From assembly GCF_020150815.1 (NCBI RefSeq), contig NZ_CP083723.1, positions 1,922,001 through 1,986,000 on the forward strand: DNA of 64,000 nt, given 5' to 3'. This DNA comes from Haloprofundus salilacus (GTDB lineage: Archaea; Halobacteriota; Halobacteria; Halobacteriales; Haloferacaceae). Made by a program: the position numbers and the translations under genes. Positions 42,348 through 51,343 of the stretch are shown here, piece after piece. Position 1 is the first letter of the stretch; each line of letters starts with the position of its first letter. A model generated the notes under the pieces. That model searched no databases and had not been told where the DNA came from. It was given only the letters and a program-made list of their open reading frames with translations.

Positions 42348-44138
42348 ATGCAGTTGAACGGACAGTTAGCGCTGACGGTCCTCATGGGGGTCTTCCTCGT
42401 GGGCGTCTTCGTCTGGCTGACACGGGTGGAAAACTGGCGCACGTACACCCCACTCAGCAGCGGCGGCGGCGCAGTCGGCCAAGAATCCGGGTACGCCTCC
42501 GAGGAGAAACCCGCAGGAATCGTCCGGTGGTTGACGACGGTCGACCACAAAGACATCGGCCTGATGTACGGCGCGTACGGCATCTTTGCGTTCGTCGTCG
42601 GCGGCCTTATGGTCGTGTTGATGCGAACCGAACTCGCGACGCCGGAGACGGTACTCGTCGAACCGGGGTTCTACAACTCGCTTCTGACGAGCCACGGCAT
42701 CACGATGCTGTTCCTCTTCGGGACGCCCATCATCGCGGCCTTCTCGAACTACTTCATCCCGCTCATCATCGGCGCCGACGACATGGCGTTCCCGCGCATC
42801 AACGCCATCGCCTTCTGGCTCCTTCCGCCCGCGGCGCTACTCATCTGGGCCGGCTTCTTCCCGATTCCGAACCTCATCCCCGCGCAGACGGGATGGACGA
42901 TGTACACCCCGCTGTCGGCGGGCGTCGGACAGGGTAATCAGGCGAACGCCGGCGTCGACCTGATGCTGTTGGGTCTCCACCTCTCGGGCGTCTCCGCGAC
43001 GATGGGTGCGATAAACTTCATCGCGACCATCTTCACAGAGCGCGGCGATGACGTGACGTGGGCGAACCTCGACATCTTCTCGTGGACGATCATCACGCAG
43101 TCGGGGCTCATCCTCTTCGCGTTCCCGCTTCTCGGCAGCGCACTCCTGATGCTCATCGCCGACCGCAACCTCGGCACGACGTTCTTCGCCGTCGGCGAGG
43201 GCGGCGGGTCGATGCTCTGGCAGCACCTCTTCTGGTTCTTCGGCCACCCCGAGGTGTACATCCTCGTGCTCCCGCCGATGGGACTGGTCAGCTACATCCT
43301 CCCGCGCTTTGCGGGTCGTCGGCTGTTCGGCTTCAAGTTCGTCGTCTACTCGACGCTGGCGATTGGCGTGCTCTCGTTCGGCGTCTGGGCGCACCACATG
43401 TTCGCGACCGGTATGGACCCGCGCCTTCGAGCCTCGTTCATGGCCGTCTCGATGGCTATCGCCATCCCCAGTGCAGTCAAGACGTTCAACTGGATCACGA
43501 CGATGTGGAACGGCAACATCAGGCTCACCGCCCCGATGTTGTACTGCATCGGCTTCGTGTCGAACTTCATCATCGGCGGCGTGACGGGCGTGTTCCTCGC
43601 CTCGATCCCCGTCGACCTCGTGCTGCACGACACCTACTACGTCGTCGGTCACTTCCACTACATCGTGATGGGCGCCATCACGTTCGCGGGGATGGCGGGC
43701 ATCTACTACTGGTTCCCGCTCGTGACCGGTCGGATGTACCAGCGGAGCCTCGCGAAGTGGCACTTCTGGCTCTGGATGATCGGAACGAACATCACGTTCC
43801 TCGCGATGATTCTGCTCGGTTACGGCGGCATGCCGCGACGCTACGCGACGTACCTTCCGCAGTTCGCGTCGCTACACCAGATCGCGACGCTCGGCGCGTA
43901 CCTGCTGCTGCTCGGCGGCATCATCTTCGTGTGGAACATGGTGCAGTCGTACTTCGAGGGACCGGTCGTCGAAGACGGCGACCCGTGGAACCTCGAGGAG
44001 TCGAACCTCCGCACCGTCGAGTGGGACTGGTTCGACCGCAAACTGCAGACGAAGATCGCCGACGGCGGCGAGGAAGAAGCGATGACGGACGGTGGAGTCG
44101 CCGGCGACTCGACGGTTGAGCGTAACGCCGACGAGTAA
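42348..44138 (+). CDS. coxA: Heme-copper oxidase subunit I (A-type)
   Basis: A protein of 596 residues with 12 or more spans. Ligands are all present: low-spin heme His 116 (LLTSHGITM) and His 437, CuB His 300 (FFGHPEVYILVLP), 349 and 350 (VWAHHMF), and high-spin heme His 435 (VGHFHYIV). Glu 302 in HPEVY marks the A1 group with a D channel, and Tyr 304 is the cross-linked Tyr. It reduces O2 to water and pumps protons. No subunit II (CuA) gene follows or precedes it in this window. TATA-like CTTTACCC lies about 28 nt upstream. Confidence 0.95.
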   Translation: MQLNGQLALTVLMGVFLVGVFVWLTRVENWRTYTPLSSGGGAVGQESGYASEEKPAGIVRWLTTVDHKDIGLMYGAYGIFAFVVGGLMVVLMRTELATPETVLVEPGFYNSLLTSHGITMLFLFGTPIIAAFSNYFIPLIIGADDMAFPRINAIAFWLLPPAALLIWAGFFPIPNLIPAQTGWTMYTPLSAGVGQGNQANAGVDLMLLGLHLSGVSATMGAINFIATIFTERGDDVTWANLDIFSWTIITQSGLILFAFPLLGSALLMLIADRNLGTTFFAVGEGGGSMLWQHLFWFFGHPEVYILVLPPMGLVSYILPRFAGRRLFGFKFVVYSTLAIGVLSFGVWAHHMFATGMDPRLRASFMAVSMAIAIPSAVKTFNWITTMWNGNIRLTAPMLYCIGFVSNFIIGGVTGVFLASIPVDLVLHDTYYVVGHFHYIVMGAITFAGMAGIYYWFPLVTGRMYQRSLAKWHFWLWMIGTNITFLAMILLGYGGMPRRYATYLPQFASLHQIATLGAYLLLLGGIIFVWNMVQSYFEGPVVEDGDPWNLEESNLRTVEWDWFDRKLQTKIADGGEEEAMTDGGVAGDSTVERNADE

Positions 44139-44368
44139 CCGGTCTTCTCTTTCGCTTTCTCGATTCGACGAGCGACAGCGTTGCTCCCGCGTCTACGGTG
44201 AGTGCGACGGCCCGAAGTATGGGTATCGCGCCGCTTCAGTCCCGGCTACGACTGCCGCGACGCTGACCCGTCACCGCGACGCCGAACCGCCACCGCTTCG
44301 CTGCACCGTTACCGCACTACCGCCGCGACACCGACGTACCTTTGTCGCTCGCCCCCCGAGCGGTAACC

Positions 44369-44452
44369 ATGTCGGACAAAGACATTCTCGGACTCATCCT
44401 CGGGGCCGTCGCCCTGATGATGTTCGCCACTGGAATCATCCTCGTCATCTGA
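44369..44452 (+). CDS. 27-residue single-span microprotein of the cox cluster
   Basis: ATG 44369 opens a frame of 27 codons ending at TGA 44450-44452. The product is MSDKDILG, then a hydrophobic stretch LILGAVALMMFATGIILVI to the end. This is one transmembrane helix with a charged N-terminus, as in small oxidase subunits. It lies between coxA and another membrane protein on the same strand. The compact, coherent hydrophobic design and the context support a real gene; it is too short to prove by sequence alone. Confidence 0.55.
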   Translation: MSDKDILGLILGAVALMMFATGIILVI

Positions 44453-44512
44453 GCGTCCGGCGGACGCAGCGCTGTCGAAAGCGCTAATCGCCTCGCGTCC
44501 GAACCCGCGGCC

Positions 44513-44779
44513 GTGAGCGCGACACGTCTCCGGGGACCGCAGTTCGTCCTCATTCTGTACGCACTGCTCGTCGCTATCTCGGGTCTCGCCGGGTTTCTGA
44601 TCGCGACGTTCGTCTCCGGCCTCCGCGCGCCGAAGTTTCTCTTCCTCGTTCCCTTCCCGCCGACGCAGCTCGGCTTCGCCGCCTACGGCGCGTTGACCGT
44701 CGCGTTGGTGCTCGGCATCCCGCTGCTGCTCGTCGTGTACGTTTCGAGAAATCTTGACGACGCCGCCCAGAACAGATAA
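44513..44779 (+). CDS. Cox-cluster small membrane protein (DUF7520-like)
   Basis: A protein of 88 residues from GTG 44513, with two long membrane spans (about 10-35 and 48-80): LYALLVAISGLAGFLIATFVSGL and AAYGALTVALVLGIPLLLVVYVS. Placement after the oxidase subunit gene matches haloarchaeal cox-cluster proteins. No catalytic residues are seen. Confidence 0.75.
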   Translation: MSATRLRGPQFVLILYALLVAISGLAGFLIATFVSGLRAPKFLFLVPFPPTQLGFAAYGALTVALVLGIPLLLVVYVSRNLDDAAQNR

Positions 44780-44803
44780 GCACCCCCCGCGACACCTGTG
44801 AGT

Positions 44804-45205
44804 ATGTATCACGTACTTGTCGGCGTCGACGAAGACGAAGAGCGCGCTCGCGCGTGCGCCCAAGAAGTGCTCAACCTTCCCGGAGACACCGACGAGAAGA
44901 CGGTCACGCTGTTGCACAGTTTCACCGACAACCCCGGCGGCGCGTCGGCAACGCAGATCGCGTCGGTTCGACGGGCAAGCGACTTCCTCGACGAACACGG
45001 CATCGACTACGAAGTACTGGAGTCCAGCGGCGACCCGGCCGAATCGATTCTCGACGCCGCCGACGAGCTAAACGCCGACCTCGTCGTCGTCGGGGGACGA
45101 AAACGCTCGCCGGCGGGAAAAGCGATATTCGGCAGCGTCACCCAGTCGGTGATTCTCAGTTCGAGTCGACCCGTGATGGTCACCGGCGTCGTGACGCGGG
45201 CCTGA
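44804..45205 (+). CDS. Universal stress protein
   Basis: A complete UspA-fold protein of 133 residues. It starts MYHVLVGVDEDEERARACAQE and ends LNADLVVVGGRKRSPAGKAIFGSVTQSVILSSSRPVMVTG. The GGxxxSxxGxxxFGSVxxxV nucleotide-binding loop is intact, so it probably binds ATP. ATG 44804 is preferred over GTG 44798. It is distinct from two truncated Usp remnants elsewhere in the window. Confidence 0.92.
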   Translation: MYHVLVGVDEDEERARACAQEVLNLPGDTDEKTVTLLHSFTDNPGGASATQIASVRRASDFLDEHGIDYEVLESSGDPAESILDAADELNADLVVVGGRKRSPAGKAIFGSVTQSVILSSSRPVMVTGVVTRA

Positions 45206-45207
45206 TC

Positions 45208-45879
45208 TCAGTACGTATCGGCGACGACGTCGCCGAACTCGCTCGGCGAGACGTAGCCGGTCCGTGCGTCCACCTTTTCGCCGTCTCTGAACCACAGGAC
45301 GGCGGGCGCGCTGTTCACCGCGTGCGCGAGGCGGAACCCCGAGGCGGTCTCGCCGTCGAGTCCGCCGACGGCCACGTCGTCGGGGAGTGCGTCGAGTAAC
45401 TCGTCGAGGTCGTCTTTGAGCCGCTCACACGGCTCACAGTGTCGTTTCCAGACCGTGAGCACTGCGTTCGGGTGCTCGTCGAGAAACGCCGTATACGACT
45501 CGTCGTCGAGCCGCGTCACCGCCTCGGGTATCGGCGACGGTGGCGTCACCTCGCAGACGACGTGCGCCATCACCGCCTTCGTCTCCGAATCTACCGCTTC
45601 GTCGAGAAACGACTGTACCGCGAGGTACGCGACGAGTTGCTCGCGCGTCACGCCGTTGGCTTCGATCTGCGTCTCGGCGGCCGCCGATTCTAGGTCGAAC
45701 AGCTCCGCGACCGTCTCGACGAACGTCTCCTCTCCGACGTTGAGGTACGTGTCGGCGTACACCGACCGAGTCTCCTCGAACGCCGCGGTCGTCGTGAGCG
45801 ATCCGTCGTCGTTCTCGCGGATGACGTCGCCCTCGACGAGGCGGTCTATCACGTCGCCAATGTCGGGCATTTCGGCCAC
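45208..45879 (-). CDS. Thioredoxin-family protein with extra N-terminal domain
   Basis: A protein of 223 residues. The C-terminal 100 residues are a thioredoxin fold: AVLTVWKRHCEPCERLKDDLDELLD with active-site CEPC at 148-151, and a later NSAPAVLWFRDGEKVDARTGYVSP that supplies the cis-Pro loop (SAP). Residues 1-120 are a helical domain I do not recognise (GDVIDRLVEGDVIRENDDGSL ...). It converges on the Usp gene with a 2-nt gap and lies 2 nt downstream of livF on the same strand, so it may belong to the liv operon. Confidence 0.85.
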   Translation of the reverse strand: MAEMPDIGDVIDRLVEGDVIRENDDGSLTTTAAFEETRSVYADTYLNVGEETFVETVAELFDLESAAAETQIEANGVTREQLVAYLAVQSFLDEAVDSETKAVMAHVVCEVTPPSPIPEAVTRLDDESYTAFLDEHPNAVLTVWKRHCEPCERLKDDLDELLDALPDDVAVGGLDGETASGFRLAHAVNSAPAVLWFRDGEKVDARTGYVSPSEFGDVVADTY

Positions 45880-45881
45880 CG

Positions 45882-46625
45882 TCAGACCCCCAGATACCGC
45901 TCACGCGTCGCCTCGTCGTCGCGAAGCTCATCGGCGGTTCCATCGAAGACGATGCCCCCCTGGTCGACGACGTACGCTCTGTCCGCGATTTTGATTGCCG
46001 CAGCGGCGTTCTGTTCGACCAGAAGCACCGTCGTTCCGTCCGCGCGGATGCGTTTGATGGCCGCTTCGACGTTTTCGATGATCTTCGGCGCGAGTCCCTC
46101 GTACGGTTCGTCCAAGAGAAGCAGATCCGTGTTCTGCTTCAACGCCCGCGCGATGGCGAGCATCTGTTGTTCGCCGCCGGAGAGCGTCCCCGCTTTCTGC
46201 TCGCGGCGCTCGTCGAGGCGCGGGAAGTCGGCGTACACCTCGTCGGTCGGCACGCCGCCCTCCCGAATTGGGACGGAGCGACCGATGGTGTTCGAGCGGT
46301 TGTTGACCACCTCCGCGAGGTGGAGGTTCTCGGCCACCGTGAGGTTCGGGAAGATGCGCCGCTCTTCGGGGACGAGCGAGATGCCTCGAATCGACACGTC
46401 TTCGGCCGCCGTCCCGGTAATCTCGTCGCCTTTGAACCGGATACTGCCGGCGCGCACGTCGGGCGGCGTCGCTCCGGCGATACACCGAAGCGTCGTCGTC
46501 TTCCCCGCGCCGTTGCGTCCGAGCAGCGCGACAATCTCGCCCTCGTTGACCGACAGCGAGAGCCCTCTGAGGATGTGACTCTCGTTGTAGTAGGCGTCGA
46601 TGTCGGAAACCTCCAAGAGGCTCAT
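45882..46625 (-). CDS. livF: Branched-chain amino acid type ABC transporter ATPase LivF
   Basis: A protein of 247 residues, with Walker A GRNGAGKTTTLRCIAG, signature LSGGEQQMLAIARAL, Walker B DLLLLDEPYEGLAP and H-loop LLVEQNAAAA. ISLVPEERRIFPNLTVAENL is the LivF-specific stretch. It is the last of the four membrane-transporter genes and overlaps livG by 4 nt. Confidence 0.94.
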   Translation of the reverse strand: MSLLEVSDIDAYYNESHILRGLSLSVNEGEIVALLGRNGAGKTTTLRCIAGATPPDVRAGSIRFKGDEITGTAAEDVSIRGISLVPEERRIFPNLTVAENLHLAEVVNNRSNTIGRSVPIREGGVPTDEVYADFPRLDERREQKAGTLSGGEQQMLAIARALKQNTDLLLLDEPYEGLAPKIIENVEAAIKRIRADGTTVLLVEQNAAAAIKIADRAYVVDQGGIVFDGTADELRDDEATRERYLGV

Positions 46626-47383
46626 ATCTCGACACCTCCCAGGTACGCCTCTTGAACGTCCGGGTTCCCTCGAATCTCGTCGGGTGTCCCTTCGGCGATG
46701 ACCCGCCCTCGGTTGAGCACGATGATGCGGTCGGAAACGCTGAAGACGATCTCCATGTCGTGTTCGACGAGCAGGAACGTCAGTCCGAGACGCTCTTTGA
46801 CCTCTTCGATGAGGTCGACCGTCGCCTGCGTCTCCTCGGGCGACATCCCCGCGGTCGGTTCGTCCATGAGCAGCAAGTCGGGTTCGCTCGCCAGCGCGAT
46901 GGCGATTTCGAGTCGCCGCTTGTCACCGTACGGGAGGTCTTGGGCGACTACCTCGTTCTGTTCGTGGAGGCCGACCGCCGACAGCATCTGGCTCGTCCGC
47001 CGGCCGATCTCGGGGTAGGCGTCGCGTCGACGCAGGAAGTTGAACCGGAACGAACCGTGCTCGGCGGCGAACGCTGCTATCTGGGCGTTTTCCTCGACGG
47101 TCATCTCAGGGAAGATAGAGGCCGTCTGGAACGACTTGCTGATGCCTCGCTGCACCACCTGGTGAGGTTTGAGGCCGACGATAGACTCGCCTTTGAAGCG
47201 GATATCGCCCTCCGTCGGGTCGAGACGCCGCGTGATGAGGTTGATGAGTGTCGACTTGCCGGCCCCGTTGGGACCGATGAGCGAGACGCGCTCGTCTTCT
47301 CGGATGTCGATGTCGACGTGGTCGGTGGCGACGAGGCCGCCGAACTTCTTGACGAGGCCGTCGGTTTCGAGAAGCGACGCCAT
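46622..47383 (-). CDS. livG: Branched-chain amino acid type ABC transporter ATPase LivG
   Basis: A protein of 253 residues, with Walker A GPNGAGKSTLINLIT, the LivG-specific GISKSFQTASIFPEMTVEEN, Walker B PDLLLMDEPTAGMSPEE and H-loop LLVEHDMEIVFSVSDRIIVLNRG. The signature motif appears degenerate (DLPYGDKRRLEIAIALA in place of LSGGxxR), which is usual for LivG. Its start shares one base with the livM stop. Confidence 0.94.
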   Translation of the reverse strand: MASLLETDGLVKKFGGLVATDHVDIDIREDERVSLIGPNGAGKSTLINLITRRLDPTEGDIRFKGESIVGLKPHQVVQRGISKSFQTASIFPEMTVEENAQIAAFAAEHGSFRFNFLRRRDAYPEIGRRTSQMLSAVGLHEQNEVVAQDLPYGDKRRLEIAIALASEPDLLLMDEPTAGMSPEETQATVDLIEEVKERLGLTFLLVEHDMEIVFSVSDRIIVLNRGRVIAEGTPDEIRGNPDVQEAYLGGVEI

Positions 47384-48519
47384 CAGCGCTCACCCCCGTC
47401 GTCCGCAGCAGTCTCTCCGCCGGCCACGCGGGCGTAGCCGTCCTCGATGATTCCCCAGATACCGCGGGGGAACACCGCGACGACGACGACGAACACGACG
47501 CCGAGGATGAGATGCCAGAACGGACCGATGGTCTCGAACCCGGAGACGACGTTCTCGACGTAGAGGTAGACGACGACGCCGAGCACCGGACCGAACAGCG
47601 ACCCGACGCCGCCGAGGACGGTCATGATGACGATCTCACCGCTCTCGGTCCAAAACAGCGACTCCAGCGGGACGTACTGGCCGTGGATGGTGAACAAACT
47701 TCCGGCGACGCCCGCGAACGCGCCGGAGAGGACGAACGACATCAGTTTGTAGCGCCAGACGTTGAGACCGACGAACTCCGCGCGCTGTTCGTTTTCGCGG
47801 ATGGCGCGGAACACGGTCCCGTACGGCGAGTTGAGGACGCGGTACGCCGTCAACAGCGCCAGCACGGCGAACGTGGCGACGAAGACGTAGAGCATCTCCC
47901 CGTAGAGGATGTCCAACGGGTAGACGAGCAACTCGTCGAGGTGGATCACCCCGAGCAGCGGACCGACTTCGACGCTCGTGAATCCGTTCTCACCGTTGGT
48001 CAGGAACGCCAACGGCGACGACGCCATGTAGAACAGCATCTGCGCGAACGCGAGCGTGAGGATGGAGAAGTAGATCCCGCCGCGACGCAGCGAGAGGAAC
48101 CCGAGCACCCACGCGAACAATACGGCGAACGTTGTCCCGGCGAGGACGATGAGAAGCGGCTCGCTCGACACCTCCGCGCTGAAGATGCCGGCGGCGTACG
48201 CGGCACCGCCCCAGAACGCGGCGTGACCGAACGACAGCAAACCGGTGTACCCCAGCAGCAGGTCGAAACCGATGGCGAAGATGGCCCAGATGAGCATCAG
48301 CGTCGCCAGACCGCGGTAGCCGCCGAGCACGTCGGAGATGACGGGGGCGTCGGCGAACAGCCACGGGAATATCGAGACGGCGACGACGGCGGTAACGGCG
48401 ACAAGGAGTTCGTTGTTCGCCGTCGTTCCCCTCCGTCGATAGCGCTCGACGTAGCCGGCGGTTCCCTCGGGAGCGTCGCCACCGTCGTTCGCGTCGGGGT
48501 TCTGAACTTCGTCGCTCAT
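47383..48519 (-). CDS. livM: Branched-chain amino acid type ABC transporter permease LivM
   Basis: A membrane protein of 378 residues with about ten spans. GLLSFGHAAFWGGAAYAAGI and TVFRAIRENEQRAEFVGLNVWRYKLMSFVLSGAFAGVAGSLF are LivM hallmarks. The N-terminal 30 residues are hydrophilic (DANDGGDAPEGTAGYVERYRRR). It pairs with LivH to form the pore. Confidence 0.94.
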   Translation of the reverse strand: MSDEVQNPDANDGGDAPEGTAGYVERYRRRGTTANNELLVAVTAVVAVSIFPWLFADAPVISDVLGGYRGLATLMLIWAIFAIGFDLLLGYTGLLSFGHAAFWGGAAYAAGIFSAEVSSEPLLIVLAGTTFAVLFAWVLGFLSLRRGGIYFSILTLAFAQMLFYMASSPLAFLTNGENGFTSVEVGPLLGVIHLDELLVYPLDILYGEMLYVFVATFAVLALLTAYRVLNSPYGTVFRAIRENEQRAEFVGLNVWRYKLMSFVLSGAFAGVAGSLFTIHGQYVPLESLFWTESGEIVIMTVLGGVGSLFGPVLGVVVYLYVENVVSGFETIGPFWHLILGVVFVVVVAVFPRGIWGIIEDGYARVAGGETAADDGGER

Positions 48520-49487
48520 CCCGTCACCTCCTCACCGAAGAGTCCCTCCGGACGAACTAGCAGTACCACCGCCGCGAGAGCGTAGATACCGACCTGCGCC
48601 CACGCCGACCACGTGATCTGCGTCCCGAGTATGTCGATGCTCGGCAACGGCGCGCCGACGAGCACCGAGAACACCATCCCGAGGAGGACGCCGCCGACGA
48701 CGGCCCCGCGGATGCTCCCGACGCCGCCGATGACGACGACGAGGAACGCCGGAACCAACACGCCGGTCCCGATGTTCGGGTTGACGTTTTCGAGCGGTGC
48801 GCCGACGACGCCGGCGACGCCGGCGAGCGCCGCGCCGATACCGAACATCACGATGTAGGGGCGGGTGAGTTTGATGCCGAGCAGTTCGACCATCTCGGGG
48901 TCGCGCGTCCCCGCGCGGACGATGAGGCCGAAGTCGGTGTACTCGACGAGCAGCCAGACGATGGCGACGAGGATGCCCGTGATGATAATGACGTACAGCC
49001 GCCACTTCGGGAAGTTACCGATAATCGGAAGCGAGACCGGACCCGACGCCCAGCCGGGTCGGGCGAAGTTGATGCTCTGTCCGCCGAACAGCACGCGGAA
49101 CAGTTCCTGGGCGATGATCGCCAGACCGAACGTCACGAGAATCTGGTCGGTGTCCGGCCGATCGTAAAACGGCCGGGCGACGAACCGCTCCATCGCGAGT
49201 CCGATGACGAACACGAACAGCGGAACGATGATGAGCGCCGGCAGGAATCCCCATCCGAGGCCGATAGTCTCGAACCCCCACTCGCGGAGCAACCCGTTGG
49301 ATAAGTTCACTTCAAGTGTGATGAGTAACCCCGCGTACGCGCCGATGAGATACAGCGCGCCGTGCGCGAAGTTCACGAAGCGGAGCGTTCCGAGGATGAT
49401 GGAGAGACCGATAGCGACGAGGATGTAGATCGCGCCGGTCTGCAGACCGTTGAGGAAGACGCGGAGGAGATCCGCGGCTAGACTCAC
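48516..49487 (-). CDS. livH: Branched-chain amino acid type ABC transporter permease LivH
   Basis: A membrane protein of 323 residues, starting LRVFLNGLQTGAIYILVAIGLSIILGTLRFVNFAHGALYLIGAY, the LivH signature. Later VRAGTRDPEMVELLGIKLTRPYIVMFGIGAALAGVAGVV matches the EAA-type coupling region. It overlaps livM by 4 nt and follows the binding-protein gene after a 127-nt gap. Confidence 0.95.
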   Translation of the reverse strand: MSLAADLLRVFLNGLQTGAIYILVAIGLSIILGTLRFVNFAHGALYLIGAYAGLLITLEVNLSNGLLREWGFETIGLGWGFLPALIIVPLFVFVIGLAMERFVARPFYDRPDTDQILVTFGLAIIAQELFRVLFGGQSINFARPGWASGPVSLPIIGNFPKWRLYVIIITGILVAIVWLLVEYTDFGLIVRAGTRDPEMVELLGIKLTRPYIVMFGIGAALAGVAGVVGAPLENVNPNIGTGVLVPAFLVVVIGGVGSIRGAVVGGVLLGMVFSVLVGAPLPSIDILGTQITWSAWAQVGIYALAAVVLLVRPEGLFGEEVTG

Positions 49488-49614
49488 CGTGTCTCACCTC
49501 CGCGTGAATCGACCTGCGGGATGCCGTCGACGTTGTTGTTTGGTATCATATACCTATTGGGTAGTACTGGATGTTTCACGAATATTGATATGCTGGGAAG
49601 TGCGGTTTTGCGGA

Positions 49615-50979
49615 TTACTCGTCGCCGTACTCGCCGAGTTCGCACTCGGCAGCAGGTCCGGACCCGCAGTCGTAACCGACCTCGCTCTGCGGCGTGATCT
49701 CGACGATCTCGAAGAACTGTCCGTCGCCCTGTTCGGACCCCGGCAGCCCCTTGACGACGGGGATGTCTCGCTGGGCTTGGTGGTCGCACTTGCGCATCGT
49801 CTCCTCGCCCATCCCGATGTTGCTGTAGCTGTAGTCTTCGAGCTGTCTGATGACCTCCGGCGGGTAGAACGTCCCCGCGCGCTCGACCGCCGCCGCGTAC
49901 TGCAGGGTCTGCGCGTACGCAAGTTGCGCCGGTCCGGATGGGACGCGCCCGTTGTACTCCTCGCCGAACACCTCGGTGAACTTCTTCGACGGGGCGTTGT
50001 CTATCTGGGAGTCCCACGCGATCGTTCCGTAGATGCCTTCGATAGCGCCACCGGCGGCCTGCGCCATCGGCCGGTTGTACAGCGGCATCACGATCTCCAT
50101 CTCCTGGTCGATGCCGGCTTCGACGGCCTGTTTCAGCGAGTTCCCGCCGTCGAGTCCGTAGTGGTTCAAAAACAGGGCATCCGCGCCCGACGACTGCGCC
50201 TCCGAGAGATACGACGAGTAGTCGCTTTCGCCGAGCGGCGTCGCCACGGAGTCAATTTCCGACCAGCCGGCCTCCTCGAAGAACTGCTTCATCGATGCCT
50301 GCTGGGTCTGTCCCCACGAGTAGTCGGCGTACAGCTGATAGAAGCTCAGGTCGTCGCCATACTCGGTAGTCACGACGGGCGCCAACGCCTGGCCGGTCAT
50401 GTAGGCGTTGAACATCTCACGGAAGCTGTACCGTACGCAGTCTTTTCCGGTCGTGTCGTTCGAGTGGGTCAGACAGGCCATGAACAGGACGTTCTTCTCC
50501 TGTGCGAGCCCCTGCTGGGCGATGGCGGTCGCGCTCGACGACCCCCCGGAGAACATCACGACGCCGTCGCGTTCGATCATCCGCGAAGCCGACTCGCGGG
50601 CGGTGTCGGCGTCCGTCGCGGTGTCGCCTTTCACGTAGTCGATCTCGTAGTCGAGGACACCGTCGCCCGAGAGGTCGGAGAAGTCGTCGACCCAGCCGCC
50701 GCCGTTGTTTAGATGCTTCACCGCCAGTTCGTACGCTCGGAGCTCATCTTCGCCCTCCGAGGAGTACGGTCCCGACTGCGGGACGTTGAATCCGAACATC
50801 GCTTTGTCGCCCTCTATCGGGTAGTTCCCGAGCGAGGGATACTCTCCGTCCCCGTTCCCCCCGCCTCCCCCGCCTCCGCCCTGCGTACATCCTGCCAATC
50901 CCACGATACCGGCGACGCCCGCTGCCCCGGCTGTTTTCATCACGTCACGCCGACTCAGGGAAGTGCTATCCCGTGCCAT
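49615..50979 (-). CDS. ABC transporter substrate-binding lipoprotein (LivJ-like)
   Basis: A protein of 454 residues with a Tat-type signal: SRRDVMK at 9-15 and lipobox GLAGC with Cys 31, followed by a poly-Gly spacer (about 34-45). The rest is a type I periplasmic-binding fold: DKAMFGFNVPQSGPYSSEGEDELRAYELAVKHLNNGGG, GVVMFSGGSSSATAIA and LYADYSWGQTQQASMKQFFEEAGW. Such proteins bind amino acids, amides or urea. It leads the liv operon leftward. The ligand cannot be told; neighbouring acyl-CoA genes leave short organic acids open. Confidence 0.9.
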   Translation of the reverse strand: MARDSTSLSRRDVMKTAGAAGVAGIVGLAGCTQGGGGGGGGNGDGEYPSLGNYPIEGDKAMFGFNVPQSGPYSSEGEDELRAYELAVKHLNNGGGWVDDFSDLSGDGVLDYEIDYVKGDTATDADTARESASRMIERDGVVMFSGGSSSATAIAQQGLAQEKNVLFMACLTHSNDTTGKDCVRYSFREMFNAYMTGQALAPVVTTEYGDDLSFYQLYADYSWGQTQQASMKQFFEEAGWSEIDSVATPLGESDYSSYLSEAQSSGADALFLNHYGLDGGNSLKQAVEAGIDQEMEIVMPLYNRPMAQAAGGAIEGIYGTIAWDSQIDNAPSKKFTEVFGEEYNGRVPSGPAQLAYAQTLQYAAAVERAGTFYPPEVIRQLEDYSYSNIGMGEETMRKCDHQAQRDIPVVKGLPGSEQGDGQFFEIVEITPQSEVGYDCGSGPAAECELGEYGDE

Positions 50980-51343
50980 GGAGTTACCGAGGGGAGGTAG
51001 TTAATAATCGTTACGTATGTATCCCCTATGACTATGCTAATAATTGTAATAAGCCGTACAATCATTCTATATGGTAATATTTACCAAACATAGGACTCGG
51101 CGCGGAATAGGTATCCGATGGTGTACAGCGAAAATAAGATTATCTCACCCGACAGTAGGTGTGATGTCGGCGAGCGAGTCGACGAATAGCTCTCGGAGAC
51201 GACGAGTGTTTCGTCGAACCGGTAGAGCCGCCCGACTCTCGGACGGCGCAGTCGAGCGACGCGCCCGGTTCGATCGCCGGGAAGTGTTTCTGCGGGTGCA
51301 AGTAGCCGGGACTGTTTAGTGCTGGTACTGCGTAGCACAGTGT
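50980..51343. promoter_or_regulatory. Upstream region of the liv operon
   Basis: A 364-bp divergent interval, AT-rich from 50990 to 51090. It holds the liv promoter (candidate minus-strand AT-rich element near 51035-51050, TTATTACAATTATTAG) and an operator-like inverted repeat at 51072-51086. Toward 51150-51343 it becomes GC-rich with no supported gene before the GNAT start. Confidence 0.5.
51072..51086. promoter_or_regulatory. Operator-like inverted repeat TGGTAA-N3-TTACCA
   Basis: TGGTAA (51072-51077) and TTACCA (51081-51086) are perfect arms with a 3-nt AT spacer. It lies about 95 nt before the start of the binding-protein gene, where a dimeric regulator could act. The regulator is not identified. 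Confidence 0.45.

Noticed and set aside
41897-42937. 346-codon plus-strand frame
   Set aside because: It is an alternative frame of the DUF6684-like gene and coxA, very Arg-rich and with no domain.
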